From Alcanivorax profundi (GTDB lineage: Bacteria > Pseudomonadota > Gammaproteobacteria > Pseudomonadales > Alcanivoracaceae): a stretch of DNA of 64,000 nucleotides. The notes below the pieces were generated by a model. That model searched no databases and had not been told where the DNA came from. It worked only from the letters and a program-made list of their open reading frames with translations. Position 1 is the first letter of the stretch; each line of letters opens with the position of its first letter. Position numbers and translations under genes: made by a program. This document shows, piece by piece, positions 7,552-17,536 of the stretch. The stretch spans positions 496,001 through 560,000 of the forward strand of contig NZ_QYYA01000001.1 of the NCBI RefSeq assembly GCF_003597125.1, written 5' to 3'.

Positions 7552-8129
7552 ACCGGCTGCTGCCATTACTGGAAGAGGTGCGCGCTTGCCGCCTGTGCGA
7601 GCCGCACTTGCCGCTGGGCCCGCGGCCGGTGGTGCAGGCAGGAGAGAGCGCCCGGTTATTGATTGTTGGCCAGGCGCCCGGTACCCGGGTACACGAGAGC
7701 GGGATTCCCTGGAATGATCCCTCCGGGGACCGGTTGCGGGATTGGTTGCAACTGGATAAAGCCGCCTTTTATGACGAGCGTCGCATCGCGATCATCCCTA
7801 TGGGGTTTTGTTATCCCGGTCGGGGAAAGGGGGGCGATCTGCCGCCGCGTCCAGAATGTGCGCCGCAGTGGCACGAACTTTTGGTGGCGGAATTACCCGA
7901 GATCAGGCTCACCCTGTTGGTGGGGCAGTACGCCCAGCGTTATTACCTGCCGGAGCGCGGCAAGTCGCTGACGGATAACGTACGGGAATACCGCCGGGCG
8001 CTAGCGCAGGGTTACTTCCCACTACCACACCCCAGCCCCCGTAATCGTCTGTGGTTGCGCCAGCGCCCCTGGTTCGAAGACGAAGTGGTGCCCGCATTGC
8101 AGGCCAAAGTGGCCCAGGCTCTGATGTAA
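7548..8129 (+). CDS. Uracil-DNA glycosylase superfamily protein
   Basis: 193 residues. The motif GQAPGTRVHESGIPWNDPSG (about residues 42-60) and the late HPSPRN segment match the two active-site regions of the uracil-DNA glycosylase superfamily. An N-terminal CRLC pair (Cys14, Cys17) recalls the first cysteine pair of iron-sulfur UDG families 4 and 5, but I see no matching second pair, so a cluster is doubtful. Its start overlaps the tesB stop by 4 bp (ATGA). Whether it removes uracil or has another substrate is not clear from sequence. Confidence 0.82.
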   Translation: MNRLLPLLEEVRACRLCEPHLPLGPRPVVQAGESARLLIVGQAPGTRVHESGIPWNDPSGDRLRDWLQLDKAAFYDERRIAIIPMGFCYPGRGKGGDLPPRPECAPQWHELLVAELPEIRLTLLVGQYAQRYYLPERGKSLTDNVREYRRALAQGYFPLPHPSPRNRLWLRQRPWFEDEVVPALQAKVAQALM

Positions 8130-8348
8130 TGTTCATGCTGTCCCCGGCCTTTGAGCCCGGGTTTGCCATGCCGTCACAGCGGCCGCGCTTATACAGTCAG
8201 CCGCTTTGCTGTACCCGGGTGGATAAACCCCGCATTTGGCAGTATCATTCGCGCCCCAAACTCCACCGCTGGCTGACCGCTGAAACCGGGCATCTAGAGC
8301 CATTCCACGGTTTCCGTCACCTGAACCCAAACTGAGAGGGGCATCTCC

Positions 8349-9788
8349 GTGAGCAAACTGGAAGACCACTTCGGACGCTGGAAGAATCGCGAGGAAATCG
8401 CAGAAGCCATGATTCCCATGATTGGCCGCCTGCAGCGCGAAAAGAACGTCACCACCACCGTTTACAGCCGTTCCCTGGTCAACAAGTCTGTTATCCAGAT
8501 CCTGAAGGCACACCGTTTCGTCAAGCAGATTGAAGATTCCGAGCTGTCTGTTGTCGACACTTTTCCGGTGCTTCAGGAAGTTGCCAAGCTCGATCTGGGC
8601 CCCTGCCGCATTGATATCGGCAAGTTGGCGGTAGAGTACAAAAAAGATAATCGCGGCCTGTCTATTGAAGAGTATGTGCGCGCAGAGCTGGCCGATGCGA
8701 CCAGCAACAAGGGCGGCATGCCTGAGCCCACCGATGTGGTGCTCTACGGTTTTGGCCGTATCGGCCGTATTCTGGCCCGTCTGCTGATCGAAAAGGTGGG
8801 CTCCGGTAACGGTCTGCGCCTGAAAGCCATTGTGGTGCGTGAATCTGGCAAGGGTGACTTGCAAAAGCGTGCCAGCCTGCTGCGTCGTGATTCCGTGCAT
8901 GGCCCCTTCGCCGGTACCATCGCCGTCGATGAAGAAGAAAATGCCATCATCGCCAACGGCAACTTCATCAAGGTGATCTACTCCAACGATCCCAACACCA
9001 TCGATTACACCCAGTACGGCATCAACAATGCTGTGGTGATCGACAACACGGGTAAGTGGCGTGATGTGGAAGGTCTGTCCCAGCACCTGAACCGTCCGGG
9101 CGTGTCCCGTGTGATGCTGACGGCGCCAGGTAAAGGTGATATGAAAAACATTGTTCACGGCGTGAACAACAACATCATCGAAGACAGCGACAAGATCATC
9201 TCTGCGGCCAGCTGTACCACCAACGCCATCGTGCCGCCGCTCAAGGCAATCGAAGACAAGTTCGGTATCGAGTTTGGCCACGTTGAGACGGTGCATTCCT
9301 ACACCAACGACCAGAATCTGCTCGATAACTTCCATAAGGGCCCCCGTCGTGGCCGCGCGGCGCCGTTGAACATGGTGCTCACCGAGACCGGTGCGGCGAC
9401 CGCTGCTGCCAAGGCGCTGCCTTCCTTGAAGGGCAAGCTGACCGGTAATTCCATTCGTGTTCCTACTCCGAATGTCTCCATGGCAATCCTGAATCTGACC
9501 CTGGAGAAGGAAACCAGCCTGGAAGAGCTGAACGAATACCTGCGCTGGGTCAGCCTGCATTCTCCGCTGCAGCGTCAGGTGGACTTTGTGAGCAGCCCGG
9601 ATGCGGTCTCTACCGATTTCGTTGGTTCTCGTCACGCTTCCGTCATCGATGCAGAGGCTACTATTGTCAACGGGCGTCATTGCGTGCTGTACGTATGGTA
9701 CGACAATGAATTCGGTTACAGCTGTCAGGTGCTGCGCATCCTGCAGCAAATCTCCGGGGTGGAATTCCCGGCGTATCCGAAAGACTGA
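8349..9788 (+). CDS. gap: Glyceraldehyde-3-phosphate dehydrogenase, long form
   Basis: 479 residues, about 140 longer than ordinary GAPDH because of an N-terminal extension of some 128 residues, as in the Pseudomonas PA3001-type enzyme. The NAD-binding GFGRIGR is at 134-140 and the catalytic Cys289 lies in SAASCTTN. The catalytic domain ends with the usual WYDNEFGYSCQ. The start is GTG at 8349, preceded by GAGAGGGG with about 8 bp spacing. Oxidises glyceraldehyde 3-phosphate in the cytoplasm, glycolytic or gluconeogenic. A clear terminator follows at 9809. The position between mfd and nqrA is conserved with Pseudomonas. Confidence 0.95.
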   Translation: MSKLEDHFGRWKNREEIAEAMIPMIGRLQREKNVTTTVYSRSLVNKSVIQILKAHRFVKQIEDSELSVVDTFPVLQEVAKLDLGPCRIDIGKLAVEYKKDNRGLSIEEYVRAELADATSNKGGMPEPTDVVLYGFGRIGRILARLLIEKVGSGNGLRLKAIVVRESGKGDLQKRASLLRRDSVHGPFAGTIAVDEEENAIIANGNFIKVIYSNDPNTIDYTQYGINNAVVIDNTGKWRDVEGLSQHLNRPGVSRVMLTAPGKGDMKNIVHGVNNNIIEDSDKIISAASCTTNAIVPPLKAIEDKFGIEFGHVETVHSYTNDQNLLDNFHKGPRRGRAAPLNMVLTETGAATAAAKALPSLKGKLTGNSIRVPTPNVSMAILNLTLEKETSLEELNEYLRWVSLHSPLQRQVDFVSSPDAVSTDFVGSRHASVIDAEATIVNGRHCVLYVWYDNEFGYSCQVLRILQQISGVEFPAYPKD

Positions 9789-9808
9789 GCATGTCGGTTT
9801 GAAAGAGG

Positions 9809-9832
9809 GCCCGCTCAGTGCGGGCTTTTTTT
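9809..9832 (+). terminator. Rho-independent terminator of gap
   Basis: A GCCCGC / GCGGGC hairpin with a 5-nt loop is followed by seven Ts, 20 bp after the gap stop codon. Confidence 0.9.
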
Positions 9833-9913
9833 CGAGTGGAGGCGCTGGCTGAAGTGGTGCGTCAGCACTGCACTGGATTGGTGCGATGCGACAAAAGTCG
9901 GCCTTCAAGCCTC

Positions 9914-9942
9914 TGGCGAATGGAGTGGCGCCTCTTTATAAT
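9914..9942 (+). promoter_or_regulatory. Putative promoter of the nqr operon
   Basis: A perfect TATAAT (9937-9942) is preceded at 17 bp by a weak -35, TGGCGA (9914-9919). It would give a leader of about 125 nt before nqrA. The leader includes the short inverted repeat CCCTGA / TCAGGG near 10010-10023. Inferred from sequence. Confidence 0.5.
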
Positions 9943-10076
9943 ATGCGCCGCCGGCTCCGGCCGGCTCCCAAGTGCAAATTCCGGATTTTGCGTGAATCCC
10001 CGGTAATTCCCTGAGTTCAGGGCATTTTCGGAGGGTTTGCCTCGACTTCAGCAACACGCAACGTGGGCGAGTAACT

Positions 10077-11423
10077 ATGATTAAAATCAGGAAGGGCCTG
10101 GATCTGCCCATCACTGGTGCACCGCGCCAGTCGATTGAGGAAGGTCATCAGGTTCGTTCTGTTGCCGTGCTCGGCGGTGACTACGTGGGCATGAAACCCA
10201 CCATGGAAGTGCGCGAAGGCGATATGGTCAAAAAAGGCCAGATCCTCTTCACGGACAAGAAGACCGACGGTGTGAAGTACACCGCTCCTGCCGCTGGCAA
10301 GGTGATCGCCATCAATCGCGGTCACAAACGCATTCTGCAATCCGTCGTGATTGAAGTGGCTGAACAGGAAGAGGACGTTTCCTTTACCGCCTACAGTGCC
10401 GACCAGCTTTCCAGTCTGGATCGTGCCGCGGTTCAGCAGCAGCTGGTGGACTCCGGTGAATGGACTTTGCTGCGTACTCGCCCCTTTGGCAAGGTGCCAG
10501 CGCTGGATTCTACCCCCAACTCCATTTTCGTTTCCGTTCTCGATACCAATCCTCTGGCGCAAGAGCCGGCGGTGGTCATCAAGGAAAACGAACAGGCGTT
10601 CCGTGATGGCCTGTCTGTACTGAGCCGTCTCACCGATGGCCCGGTGTGGGTTTGCCGCGGTCCCAAAACTGATCTGCCCAGTTTCGCTGGCGGCCAGGTG
10701 CGCGAAGAGACCTTCGCCGGTAAGCACCCGGCTGGCAATGTGGGTACCCAGATCCATTTCCTGGATCCGGTCGGCATGAACAAGACCGTCTGGTCTCTCG
10801 CCTACCAGGACGTGATCGCCATCGGCAAGCTGTTCACCGAAGGCAAGATCTATAGCGATCGCGTGGTTGCTCTGGCCGGCCCGCAGGCCAAGACGCCGCG
10901 TCTGCTGCGTACCCGAGTGGGTGCCAATGTGGAAGATTTCACCCAGGGTGAACTGAAAGACGGTGATAATCGCCTGATTTCCGGCTCTGTGTTCAGTGGA
11001 CACAACGCTCGTGGCCCGCTGGCCTGGCTGAGTCGCTCCACCAATCAGCTGACGGCGCTGAAAGAAGGCCACGAACGTGAGCTGCTGGGTTATATCTCCC
11101 CCGGCACCAACCGTTTCTCGGTGATGAATATCTACCTGTCCAAGCTGATGCCGGGCAAGCGCTTCAACTTTACCACCACCACCAACGGTTCCGAGCGTGC
11201 CATGGTGCCAGTGGGAGCGTATGAAGAAGTGATGCCGCTGGATGTTCTGCCGACCCAGTTGTTGCGTGCCCTGATTGTCGGTGATGCCGACAGCGCGGTC
11301 GCACTGGGTGCTCTGGAGCTGCTGGAAGAAGACCTGGCCCTGTGCACCTTCGTGTGCCCGGGTAAATACGAGTACGGTCCGATCCTGCGCGACAACCTCA
11401 CCACTATTGAAGCGGAGGGCTGA
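10077..11423 (+). CDS. nqrA: Na+-translocating NADH:quinone reductase subunit A
   Basis: NqrA, 448 aa, is the cytoplasmic subunit of the sodium-pumping NADH dehydrogenase. The opening [16 protein letters not shown] and the lipoyl-like [29 protein letters not shown] segment are characteristic, as is the late [19 protein letters not shown]. First gene of nqrABCDEF, ending 2 bp before nqrB. The complex oxidises NADH, reduces ubiquinone and exports Na+, which suits a marine or halotolerant host. Confidence 0.97.
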   Translation: MIKIRKGLDLPITGAPRQSIEEGHQVRSVAVLGGDYVGMKPTMEVREGDMVKKGQILFTDKKTDGVKYTAPAAGKVIAINRGHKRILQSVVIEVAEQEEDVSFTAYSADQLSSLDRAAVQQQLVDSGEWTLLRTRPFGKVPALDSTPNSIFVSVLDTNPLAQEPAVVIKENEQAFRDGLSVLSRLTDGPVWVCRGPKTDLPSFAGGQVREETFAGKHPAGNVGTQIHFLDPVGMNKTVWSLAYQDVIAIGKLFTEGKIYSDRVVALAGPQAKTPRLLRTRVGANVEDFTQGELKDGDNRLISGSVFSGHNARGPLAWLSRSTNQLTALKEGHERELLGYISPGTNRFSVMNIYLSKLMPGKRFNFTTTTNGSERAMVPVGAYEEVMPLDVLPTQLLRALIVGDADSAVALGALELLEEDLALCTFVCPGKYEYGPILRDNLTTIEAEG

Positions 11424-11425
11424 GC

Positions 11426-12685
11426 ATGGGCCTGAGAAACTATCTGGACAAGAAAGTCGCTCCGCATTTCCATGAGGGCGGCAAGTACGAGAAGTTTTAC
11501 ACCTTCTACGAAATGTTCGACACCATGCTGTACAGCCCGGATTCCGTAACCCGGACTGCAGCTCACGTGCGTGATGGTCTCGACCTCAAACGCATCATGA
11601 TGACGGTGTGGTTCTGCACCTTCCCGGCGATTCTGTTCGGGCTGTGGAATACCGGCTATCAAGCCAACCTGCAGATTGCCGAATTCGGTGCCGATCCGCT
11701 GGGGGGCTGGCGCAGTGACCTGGTGGCTGCCCTGACGGGTTTTGACCCTGCCAGCATCTGGGCCAATGTGCTGCATGGTGCGGTTTACTATGTGCCTATC
11801 CTGATTACCGTGTACCTGGGCGGATTTATCTGGGAAGGCCTGTTCGCGTGGAAGCGCGGCCATGAGGTTAACGAAGGCTTCTTCGTTACCGGTATCCTGT
11901 TCACCCTGATTCTGCCGCCGTCCATTCCGTTGTGGCAGGTATTCCTGGGGATTTCCTTCGGTGTCGTGATTGGTAAGGAAGTGTTCGGTGGGACCGGCAA
12001 AAACTTCCTCAACCCGGCGCTGGTTGGCCGTGCCTTCCTGTACTTCGCTTACCCGGCGCAGATGTCCGGGGATACGGTCTGGACCGCGGTGGACAACTTC
12101 TCTGGTGCCACCTCCTTGTCCCTGGCTGCCTCTGGCCACCTGGACTACGCGGCTTCCCTGACGGGCAACGCCCTCACGGAAGGCGCCGCTGCGGCGACCG
12201 CCAGCCTGAGCTGGATGAACACCTTCCTGGGTAACATCCAGGGCAGTATCGGTGAAACGTCTACCCTGGCCATCCTGATTGGTGGTGCAGCCCTGCTGAT
12301 GACCAAGATTGCCTCCTGGCGCATTGTGTTGGGTGTGTTCCTGGGCATGGTGGGTATGTCTGCCCTGTTCAATGTCATCGGTTCTGACTCCAACGCCATG
12401 TTCTCCATGCCGTGGTACTGGCATCTGAGCGTGGGTGGTTTCGCCTTCGGCATGATCTTCATGGCCACTGATCCGGTGTCTGCGTCCATGACCAACACGG
12501 GCAAATACATCTTCGGTGCCCTGATTGGTGTGATGACCGTCCTGATCCGGGTAATCAACCCGGCCTTCCCGGAAGGCATCATGCTGGCAATTCTGTTCGG
12601 TAACCTGTGTGCGCCGCTGATTGACTACTTTGTCACTCAGGCAAACATTCGCCGTCGTCTGCGTCGTACCGGGGGAGAAGCGTAA
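11426..12685 (+). CDS. nqrB: Na+-translocating NADH:quinone reductase subunit B
   Basis: NqrB, 419 aa, a polytopic membrane subunit that belongs to the RnfD/NqrB family. The covalent FMN site is visible as NFSGATSLS with Thr229, the residue that ApbE flavinylates. Many hydrophobic helices lie between residues 55 and 400. The stop overlaps the nqrC start as TAATG, indicating translational coupling. Confidence 0.97.
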   Translation: MGLRNYLDKKVAPHFHEGGKYEKFYTFYEMFDTMLYSPDSVTRTAAHVRDGLDLKRIMMTVWFCTFPAILFGLWNTGYQANLQIAEFGADPLGGWRSDLVAALTGFDPASIWANVLHGAVYYVPILITVYLGGFIWEGLFAWKRGHEVNEGFFVTGILFTLILPPSIPLWQVFLGISFGVVIGKEVFGGTGKNFLNPALVGRAFLYFAYPAQMSGDTVWTAVDNFSGATSLSLAASGHLDYAASLTGNALTEGAAAATASLSWMNTFLGNIQGSIGETSTLAILIGGAALLMTKIASWRIVLGVFLGMVGMSALFNVIGSDSNAMFSMPWYWHLSVGGFAFGMIFMATDPVSASMTNTGKYIFGALIGVMTVLIRVINPAFPEGIMLAILFGNLCAPLIDYFVTQANIRRRLRRTGGEA

Positions 12686-13515
12686 TGGCTGGAAAAAACG
12701 AAAGCGTCAGCAAAACTCTGCTGGTTGCCTTCCTGGTGTGTGTGGTTTGCGGTGTGGTGGTTGCCACTGCTGCGGTAAGCCTGCGCCCGGTGCAGAACGA
12801 AAACAAACTGATCGACAAGCGGATGAACATCCTGCAGGCCGCAGGCATGTATGACCCGTCTCAGGATGTGAACGAGCAGTTCGCCACCATTGAGCGCAAG
12901 TTTGTTGATATCGACAGCGGTGACTATGTCGACATGCCGGAATCCTATGACCAGCGTAAAGCGGCCAAGGATCCGAAGCAGTCTGTACGCTTGAGCGGTG
13001 ACGAAGATATCGCGGGTATCAAGAGTCAGGCCAAAGTGGCTGAGGTATATCTGGCCCGGGGCGATAACGGTGAACTGAGCCGTATCATCCTGCCGGTTCA
13101 CGGTTACGGTCTGTGGTCGACCCTGTATGGTTTCCTGGCGCTGGAGCCGGACGCCAACACGGTTGCCGGGCTTGGGTTCTACGAGCACGGTGAGACCCCG
13201 GGGCTGGGTGGTGAAGTCGACAACCCCAAGTGGAAAGCCCTCTGGGAAGGCAAGAAACTCTATGACGGCCAGGGTGATGTGGAAATCCAGGTCATCAAGG
13301 GTACCGTGGAAGCAAACACCCCGGATGCTGAGTACAAGGTAGACGGCCTGGCCGGCGCAACCCTGACCAGCAAGGGTGTGAGCAACCTGCTTCAATTCTG
13401 GGTCGGACAAAACGGTTTTGGCCCATACCTGAAGCGCATGCAGCAAGGTGGCGGTGATGTGGCTGAGTCCACTGATGCCGTTGAATCCAGCGAGCAGCCG
13501 GAAGGAGACGCGTAA
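12685..13515 (+). CDS. nqrC: Na+-translocating NADH:quinone reductase subunit C
   Basis: NqrC, 276 aa, has one N-terminal membrane helix (about 10-32) and a periplasmic FMN-binding domain. The flavinylation motif is [10 protein letters not shown] with Thr226 as the expected FMN acceptor; the usual Ser before GAT is Ala here. The last 25 residues after RMQQGG are acidic and low-complexity, an extension beyond the domain. Start and stop both overlap the neighbouring genes by one base (TAATG). Confidence 0.96.
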   Translation: MAGKNESVSKTLLVAFLVCVVCGVVVATAAVSLRPVQNENKLIDKRMNILQAAGMYDPSQDVNEQFATIERKFVDIDSGDYVDMPESYDQRKAAKDPKQSVRLSGDEDIAGIKSQAKVAEVYLARGDNGELSRIILPVHGYGLWSTLYGFLALEPDANTVAGLGFYEHGETPGLGGEVDNPKWKALWEGKKLYDGQGDVEIQVIKGTVEANTPDAEYKVDGLAGATLTSKGVSNLLQFWVGQNGFGPYLKRMQQGGGDVAESTDAVESSEQPEGDA

Positions 13516-14180
13516 TGGCGGAGAAAACCAAGGACATCCTGTTAGGTCCGATTTTCGACAACAACCCCATCGCGCTGCAGATCCTGGGTATCTGTTCCGC
13601 GCTGGCGGTTACCAGCAACCTGAGCACCACGGTCACCATGTGTATTGCGCTGACCGCGGTAACGGCATTTTCGAACTTCTTTGTGAGCTCGATCCGTAAC
13701 TCGATTCCTTCCAGCATCCGGATCATCGTGCAGATGACCATTATTGCCTCGCTGGTAATCGTGGTGGACCAGTTCCTGAAAGCCTACGCCTACAGTATTT
13801 CCAAGCAGCTGTCGGTATTCGTGGGGCTGATCATCACCAACTGTATCGTGATGGGGCGTGCAGAAGCGTTCGCCATGAAGAACCCGCCGATTCCGTCCTT
13901 CCTGGATGGTGTGGGCAACGGTCTTGGCTATTCCGTGATCCTGCTGGGCCTGGGTTTCACCCGGGAACTGCTGGGCGCCGGCAGCCTGTTCGGTCACCAG
14001 ATTCTGCCCAAGGTTTCCGAGGGTGGCTGGTACCTGACCAATGGCATGATGCTGTTGCCACCGAGTGCCTTCTTCCTGATCGGTCTGTTTATCTGGGCGA
14101 TCCGCGCGTGGAAGCCGGCCCAGGTTGAGCAGGACGACTTCAAGATGAAGCCCAACACCCGTGTCAGCGACGCGTTTTAA
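13515..14180 (+). CDS. nqrD: Na+-translocating NADH:quinone reductase subunit D
   Basis: NqrD, 221 aa, an integral membrane subunit related to RnfE. It opens with [28 protein letters not shown], has six predicted hydrophobic helices, and contains the conserved [13 protein letters not shown] loop whose cysteine helps ligate the intramembrane iron centre shared with NqrE. NqrM, encoded downstream, is needed to assemble that centre. Confidence 0.96.
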   Translation: MAEKTKDILLGPIFDNNPIALQILGICSALAVTSNLSTTVTMCIALTAVTAFSNFFVSSIRNSIPSSIRIIVQMTIIASLVIVVDQFLKAYAYSISKQLSVFVGLIITNCIVMGRAEAFAMKNPPIPSFLDGVGNGLGYSVILLGLGFTRELLGAGSLFGHQILPKVSEGGWYLTNGMMLLPPSAFFLIGLFIWAIRAWKPAQVEQDDFKMKPNTRVSDAF

Positions 14181-14192
14181 CGGAGACGAGGA

Positions 14193-14813
14193 ATGTTTGA
14201 ACATTATCTGAGCCTGTTCGTCCGCGCCGTCTTTGTTGAAAACATGGCGCTGGCCTTCTTCCTGGGTATGTGTACGTTTATCGCCGTATCCAAGAAAATT
14301 TCGACCGCAATTGGTCTGGGTGTGGCGGTAGTGGTGGTACTGACCATTACTGTGCCGGTTAACAATCTGCTGCTGACGTACCTGCTGAATGAAGGTGCGT
14401 TGTCCTGGACTGGTATTCCTGAGCTGGCAAGCCTGGATCTGCGTTTCCTCGGCCTGTTGAGCTACATCGGCGTGATCGCTGCTCTGGTACAGATCCTGGA
14501 AATGGCGCTGGACAAGTACGTACCCAGTCTCTACAACGCGCTGGGTATCTTCCTGCCGCTGATCACTGTGAACTGCGCCATCATGGGTGCGTCCCTGTTC
14601 ATGGTTGAGCGTGACTACAACTTCGGTGAATCCGTCGTCTACGGTCTGGGTGCCGGTACGGGGTGGGCACTGGCGATCACCTTGCTGGCCGGGATCCGTG
14701 AAAAGCTCAAGTACAGTGATGTGCCTGATGGTCTGAAAGGTCTGGGTATTACCTTTATTACCGTGGGTCTGATGTCACTGGGCTTCATGTCATTTTCCGG
14801 CGTGCAGCTGTAA
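14193..14813 (+). CDS. nqrE: Na+-translocating NADH:quinone reductase subunit E
   Basis: NqrE, 206 aa, is the NqrD-like partner in inverted topology. It begins [20 protein letters not shown] and has the conserved [16 protein letters not shown] loop with the iron-ligating Cys. It is preceded by GGAGACGAGG and lies 12 bp after nqrD and 15 bp before nqrF. Confidence 0.97.
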   Translation: MFEHYLSLFVRAVFVENMALAFFLGMCTFIAVSKKISTAIGLGVAVVVVLTITVPVNNLLLTYLLNEGALSWTGIPELASLDLRFLGLLSYIGVIAALVQILEMALDKYVPSLYNALGIFLPLITVNCAIMGASLFMVERDYNFGESVVYGLGAGTGWALAITLLAGIREKLKYSDVPDGLKGLGITFITVGLMSLGFMSFSGVQL

Positions 14814-14828
14814 GGGAGGGGTTGAATC

Positions 14829-16058
14829 ATGAGTGTTGAGATTATTCTCGGTGTCGTCATGTTCACCGCCATCGTGCTGGCGCTGGTGGCGGTGATTCTT
14901 GCTGCCCGCTCGCGTTTGGTGGCTACCGGTGATGTACATATCGATATCAATGGCGATGCAGAAAAAGGCATCGATGCTCCGGCTGGCGGCAAGCTGCTGG
15001 GCACCCTGGCAAACCAGGGAATCTTCCTGTCTTCTGCCTGTGGCGGCGGCGGTACCTGTGCGCAGTGCAAGTGTCAGGTGATCGACGGCGGGGGTGACAT
15101 TTTGCCCACCGAAGAAGGCCACTTCACCAAGGGTGAAATTCGCGATGGCTGGCGTCTGAGCTGCCAGGTCAACGTGAAGCAAGACATGAAGATTCAGGTG
15201 CCGGAAGAATTCTTCGGTGTGAAAAAGTGGGAATGCGAAGTTATCTCCAATAACAACGTGGCCACTTTCATCAAGGAGCTGACCCTGAAGCTGCCGGAAG
15301 GCGAGAACGTGGATTTCCGGGCTGGTGGTTATGTACAGCTGGAAGCGCCGCCGTTCGATATCAATTTCTCTGATTTTGATATCGCAGAGGAATACCGGGG
15401 TGATTGGGAGCGTTTCAACTTCTTCGATCTGAACTGCAAGAACAACGAAGAAGTGATCCGTGCTTACTCCATGGCGAACTACCCGGAAGAGAAGGGCATT
15501 CTCAAGTTCAACATCCGGATTGCCACCCCGCCTCCGGGGTCCAAGGATATTTCGCCGGGTATCATGAGCTCCTTCGTGTTCAACCTGAAGCCGGGTGACA
15601 AGATCACTGTGTTCGGGCCCTTCGGTGAATTCTTCGCCAAGGACACCGACGCCGAGATGGTCTTTATCGGTGGTGGTGCGGGCATGGCGCCCATGCGCAG
15701 CCATATCTTCGACCAGCTCAAGCGTCTGAACTCCAAGCGCAAGATGAGTTTCTGGTACGGTGCCCGTAGTGTTCGCGAGTGCTTCTACAACGAAGAATAT
15801 GACCAGCTGGCAGAAGAGAACGACAACTTCGACTGGCACCTGGCATTGTCTGACCCGCAACCGGAAGACAACTGGGAAGGCCTGACCGGGTTCATCCACA
15901 ACGTACTGTACGAGCAGTACCTGAAGGATCACCCGGCACCGGAAGACTGCGAGTTCTACATGTGCGGTCCGCCGATGATGAACGCGTCGGTCATCAAGAT
16001 GCTTGAAGACCTGGGCGTTGAGCCGGAAAACATCCTGCTGGATGATTTCGGCGGCTGA
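14829..16058 (+). CDS. nqrF: Na+-translocating NADH:quinone reductase subunit F
   Basis: NqrF, 409 aa, is the electron-input subunit. One N-terminal membrane helix (about 4-26) is followed by a 2Fe-2S ferredoxin domain with Cys71, Cys77, Cys80 and Cys112, an FAD domain with RAYSMANYP (211-219) and an NADH domain with [10 protein letters not shown] (281-290). It ends with the family motif [23 protein letters not shown]. It closes the six-gene core operon and a strong terminator follows, so apbE and nqrM may be made from readthrough or from their own promoter. Confidence 0.97.
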   Translation: MSVEIILGVVMFTAIVLALVAVILAARSRLVATGDVHIDINGDAEKGIDAPAGGKLLGTLANQGIFLSSACGGGGTCAQCKCQVIDGGGDILPTEEGHFTKGEIRDGWRLSCQVNVKQDMKIQVPEEFFGVKKWECEVISNNNVATFIKELTLKLPEGENVDFRAGGYVQLEAPPFDINFSDFDIAEEYRGDWERFNFFDLNCKNNEEVIRAYSMANYPEEKGILKFNIRIATPPPGSKDISPGIMSSFVFNLKPGDKITVFGPFGEFFAKDTDAEMVFIGGGAGMAPMRSHIFDQLKRLNSKRKMSFWYGARSVRECFYNEEYDQLAEENDNFDWHLALSDPQPEDNWEGLTGFIHNVLYEQYLKDHPAPEDCEFYMCGPPMMNASVIKMLEDLGVEPENILLDDFGG

Positions 16059-16064
16059 TCAGGA

Positions 16065-16090
16065 ACGCCGGCCTTCGGGCCGGCGTTTTT
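16065..16090 (+). terminator. Rho-independent terminator after nqrF
   Basis: Nine-bp stem ACGCCGGCC / GGCCGGCGT with a TTCG tetraloop, followed by a T run. It separates the nqr structural genes from apbE. Confidence 0.93.
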
Positions 16091-16097
16091 ATTTTTG

Positions 16098-16239
16098 AGT
16101 TGAAAGTTCAAAGTTGAAAGTTAAAAAGCGCGTCCGGGCTCAGCTTTATTCTGAACCGCTGTCGCCGCACCCATGCCTCAAGTGCGGACTCGAGTCTGGG
16201 ATTGCTGCCAGACCGTCACCGCGCCTTTGAACTTTCAAC
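16098..16239. repeat. Heptamer-armed inverted repeat, locus 1 (nqrF-apbE)
   Basis: Four consecutive heptamers AGTTGAA, AGTTCAA, AGTTGAA, AGTTAAA occupy 16098-16125. A perfect 15-bp inverted copy of 16099-16113 (GTTGAAAGTTCAAAG) lies at 16225-16239. The arms enclose about 110 bp that I cannot otherwise assign. Compare 44337-44479 and 47115-47283. Confidence 0.75.
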
Positions 16240-16271
16240 GGCTCCCCAAGACCTGACACCGGTACCAAACC

Positions 16272-17282
16272 ATGACCCGCATCTTTCCCCTGCTGGTGCT
16301 TTCCCTGACCCTGCTGCTGGCTGCCTGTGATGACAGCAAGAATCGTGTATCTGCACTCAGTGGTCCCACCATGGGCACGACCTGGAGTGTGAAATACACC
16401 GGGAGTCCCGATGAAAGCGTAGAAGCGCTGAAAGAAGATATCGAGGCCGCGCTGGAGCAGGTCAATGCCGAGATGAGCACCTACCGGCAGGATTCGGTGT
16501 TGAGCCGTTTTAACCAGGCTGAACCGGGCACCCTCATGGACTTGCCTGACGATACGGTAAAGGTGATCACGGCGGCGTTTTCGTTGTCCGAGATGACCGG
16601 TGGAGCGTATGACGTAACGGTGGGCCCGTTGGTGAATGTGTGGGGCTTTGGCCCTGATCCGGATCGCTTTTCCCCTCCGGATGCGCTTGAAATCGATGCG
16701 GCGAGAGCCAGGGTAGGGTGGCAGGCCCTGCTGCTTAGCGGCAATCAACTGCTACAGCCAGGCAACGTCTACGTGGATTTGTCTTCCATTGCCAAAGGGT
16801 TTGCAGTGGACAAGATTGCGGGCCTGCTCTCAACCCACGGGGTAAACAACTATCTGGTGGAGGTTGGGGGCGAGCTGCGGGCTCAGGGGCACAAGCCGTA
16901 TAACCAACCCTGGCGCGTGGCGGTGGAGCGGCCAATTCCCGGTGTCCGCGAAGTGGAGACCGTGGTGGCGCTGAAAGACCTGGCCGTAGCCACCAGCGGT
17001 GATTACCGGAATTTTTTCGAGTCTGATGGTAAACTGTACTCACACACCATTGATCCGCGCACCGGTTACCCGGTTGAGCATGCTCTGGCGTCAGTGTCCG
17101 TTCTGCATCCCAGCGCCATGATGGCGGATGGTCTGGCTACTGCCATGACCGTGCTGGGCCCAAAAGAGGGTCTGGCCTTTGCCAAGGCACATGAACTGGC
17201 GGTGTTCTTTATTGTCAGAACAGATAAGGGTGTCGAAGAAGTGATGACCCCCGCTTTCAAAGCGATTCAAGAGGAGCGATAA
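16272..17282 (+). CDS. apbE: FAD:protein FMN transferase ApbE, lipoprotein
   Basis: 336 aa. ApbE attaches FMN through a phosphoester bond to threonines of NqrB and NqrC. The N-terminus MTRIFPLLVLSLTLLLAAC is a lipoprotein signal with lipobox LAAC (Cys19), so it sits in the periplasm, where NqrC's site is exposed. Family motifs include GTTWSVKY, MSTYRQDSVLSRFN, DLSSIAKGFAVDKIA, GGELRAQG and SHTIDPRTGYPVEHAL. It lies directly downstream of nqrF and 1 bp before nqrM, in line with a dedicated maturation role. Confidence 0.96.
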   Translation: MTRIFPLLVLSLTLLLAACDDSKNRVSALSGPTMGTTWSVKYTGSPDESVEALKEDIEAALEQVNAEMSTYRQDSVLSRFNQAEPGTLMDLPDDTVKVITAAFSLSEMTGGAYDVTVGPLVNVWGFGPDPDRFSPPDALEIDAARARVGWQALLLSGNQLLQPGNVYVDLSSIAKGFAVDKIAGLLSTHGVNNYLVEVGGELRAQGHKPYNQPWRVAVERPIPGVREVETVVALKDLAVATSGDYRNFFESDGKLYSHTIDPRTGYPVEHALASVSVLHPSAMMADGLATAMTVLGPKEGLAFAKAHELAVFFIVRTDKGVEEVMTPAFKAIQEER

Positions 17283-17283
17283 C

Positions 17284-17520
17284 ATGTTGATGACCATTCT
17301 GGCGGCTGTTGTTTTCCTTGGCCTGCTGTTTGCGGGTATGGCTATTGGCGTGATCATGTCCAACAAGCCTTTGCAAGGCTCCTGTGGCGGGCTGGCCAAT
17401 CTTGGCCTGAAAGAAGGCTGTGAAATTTGTGGCGGCGATCGCGGCAAGTGCGAAGAGAACACCCAGAAAGTGAACAGCGAAAAAGCCGCTGCGCTGGGCA
17501 AGGATGTCATGAAAATGTAG
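17284..17520 (+). CDS. nqrM: Nqr maturation protein NqrM
   Basis: NqrM (former DUF539), 78 aa, is needed to assemble the membrane iron centre of NqrD/NqrE. One membrane helix spans about residues 4-25. It is followed by the cysteine signature GSCGGL..LG...GCEICGGDRGKC with Cys34, Cys46, Cys49 and Cys56. It starts one base after the apbE stop, so the two maturation genes are transcribed together. Confidence 0.95.
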   Translation: MLMTILAAVVFLGLLFAGMAIGVIMSNKPLQGSCGGLANLGLKEGCEICGGDRGKCEENTQKVNSEKAAALGKDVMKM

Positions 17521-17536
17521 GTTGGTTTTTTGTTGG

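Noticed and set aside
8130-8348. Possible small gene or promoter between the UDG-like gene and gap
   Set aside because: A 94-codon frame here begins inside the UDG-like gene and has no family match. A TATCAT box near 8243 lacks a usable -35. Nothing was supported.
8133-9908. 591-codon open frame on the minus strand
   Set aside because: It lies opposite gap over its full length. The gap protein has complete family motifs, and the antisense product has none; codon bias of gap creates the open frame.
11132-12424. 430-codon minus-strand frame opposite nqrA and nqrB
   Set aside because: Both nqr genes are unambiguous on the plus strand, and the antisense product is His/Gln/Arg-rich without any recognisable domain.
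14790-15932. 380-codon minus-strand frame opposite nqrF
   Set aside because: Shadow of nqrF, whose ferredoxin, FAD and NADH motifs are intact.
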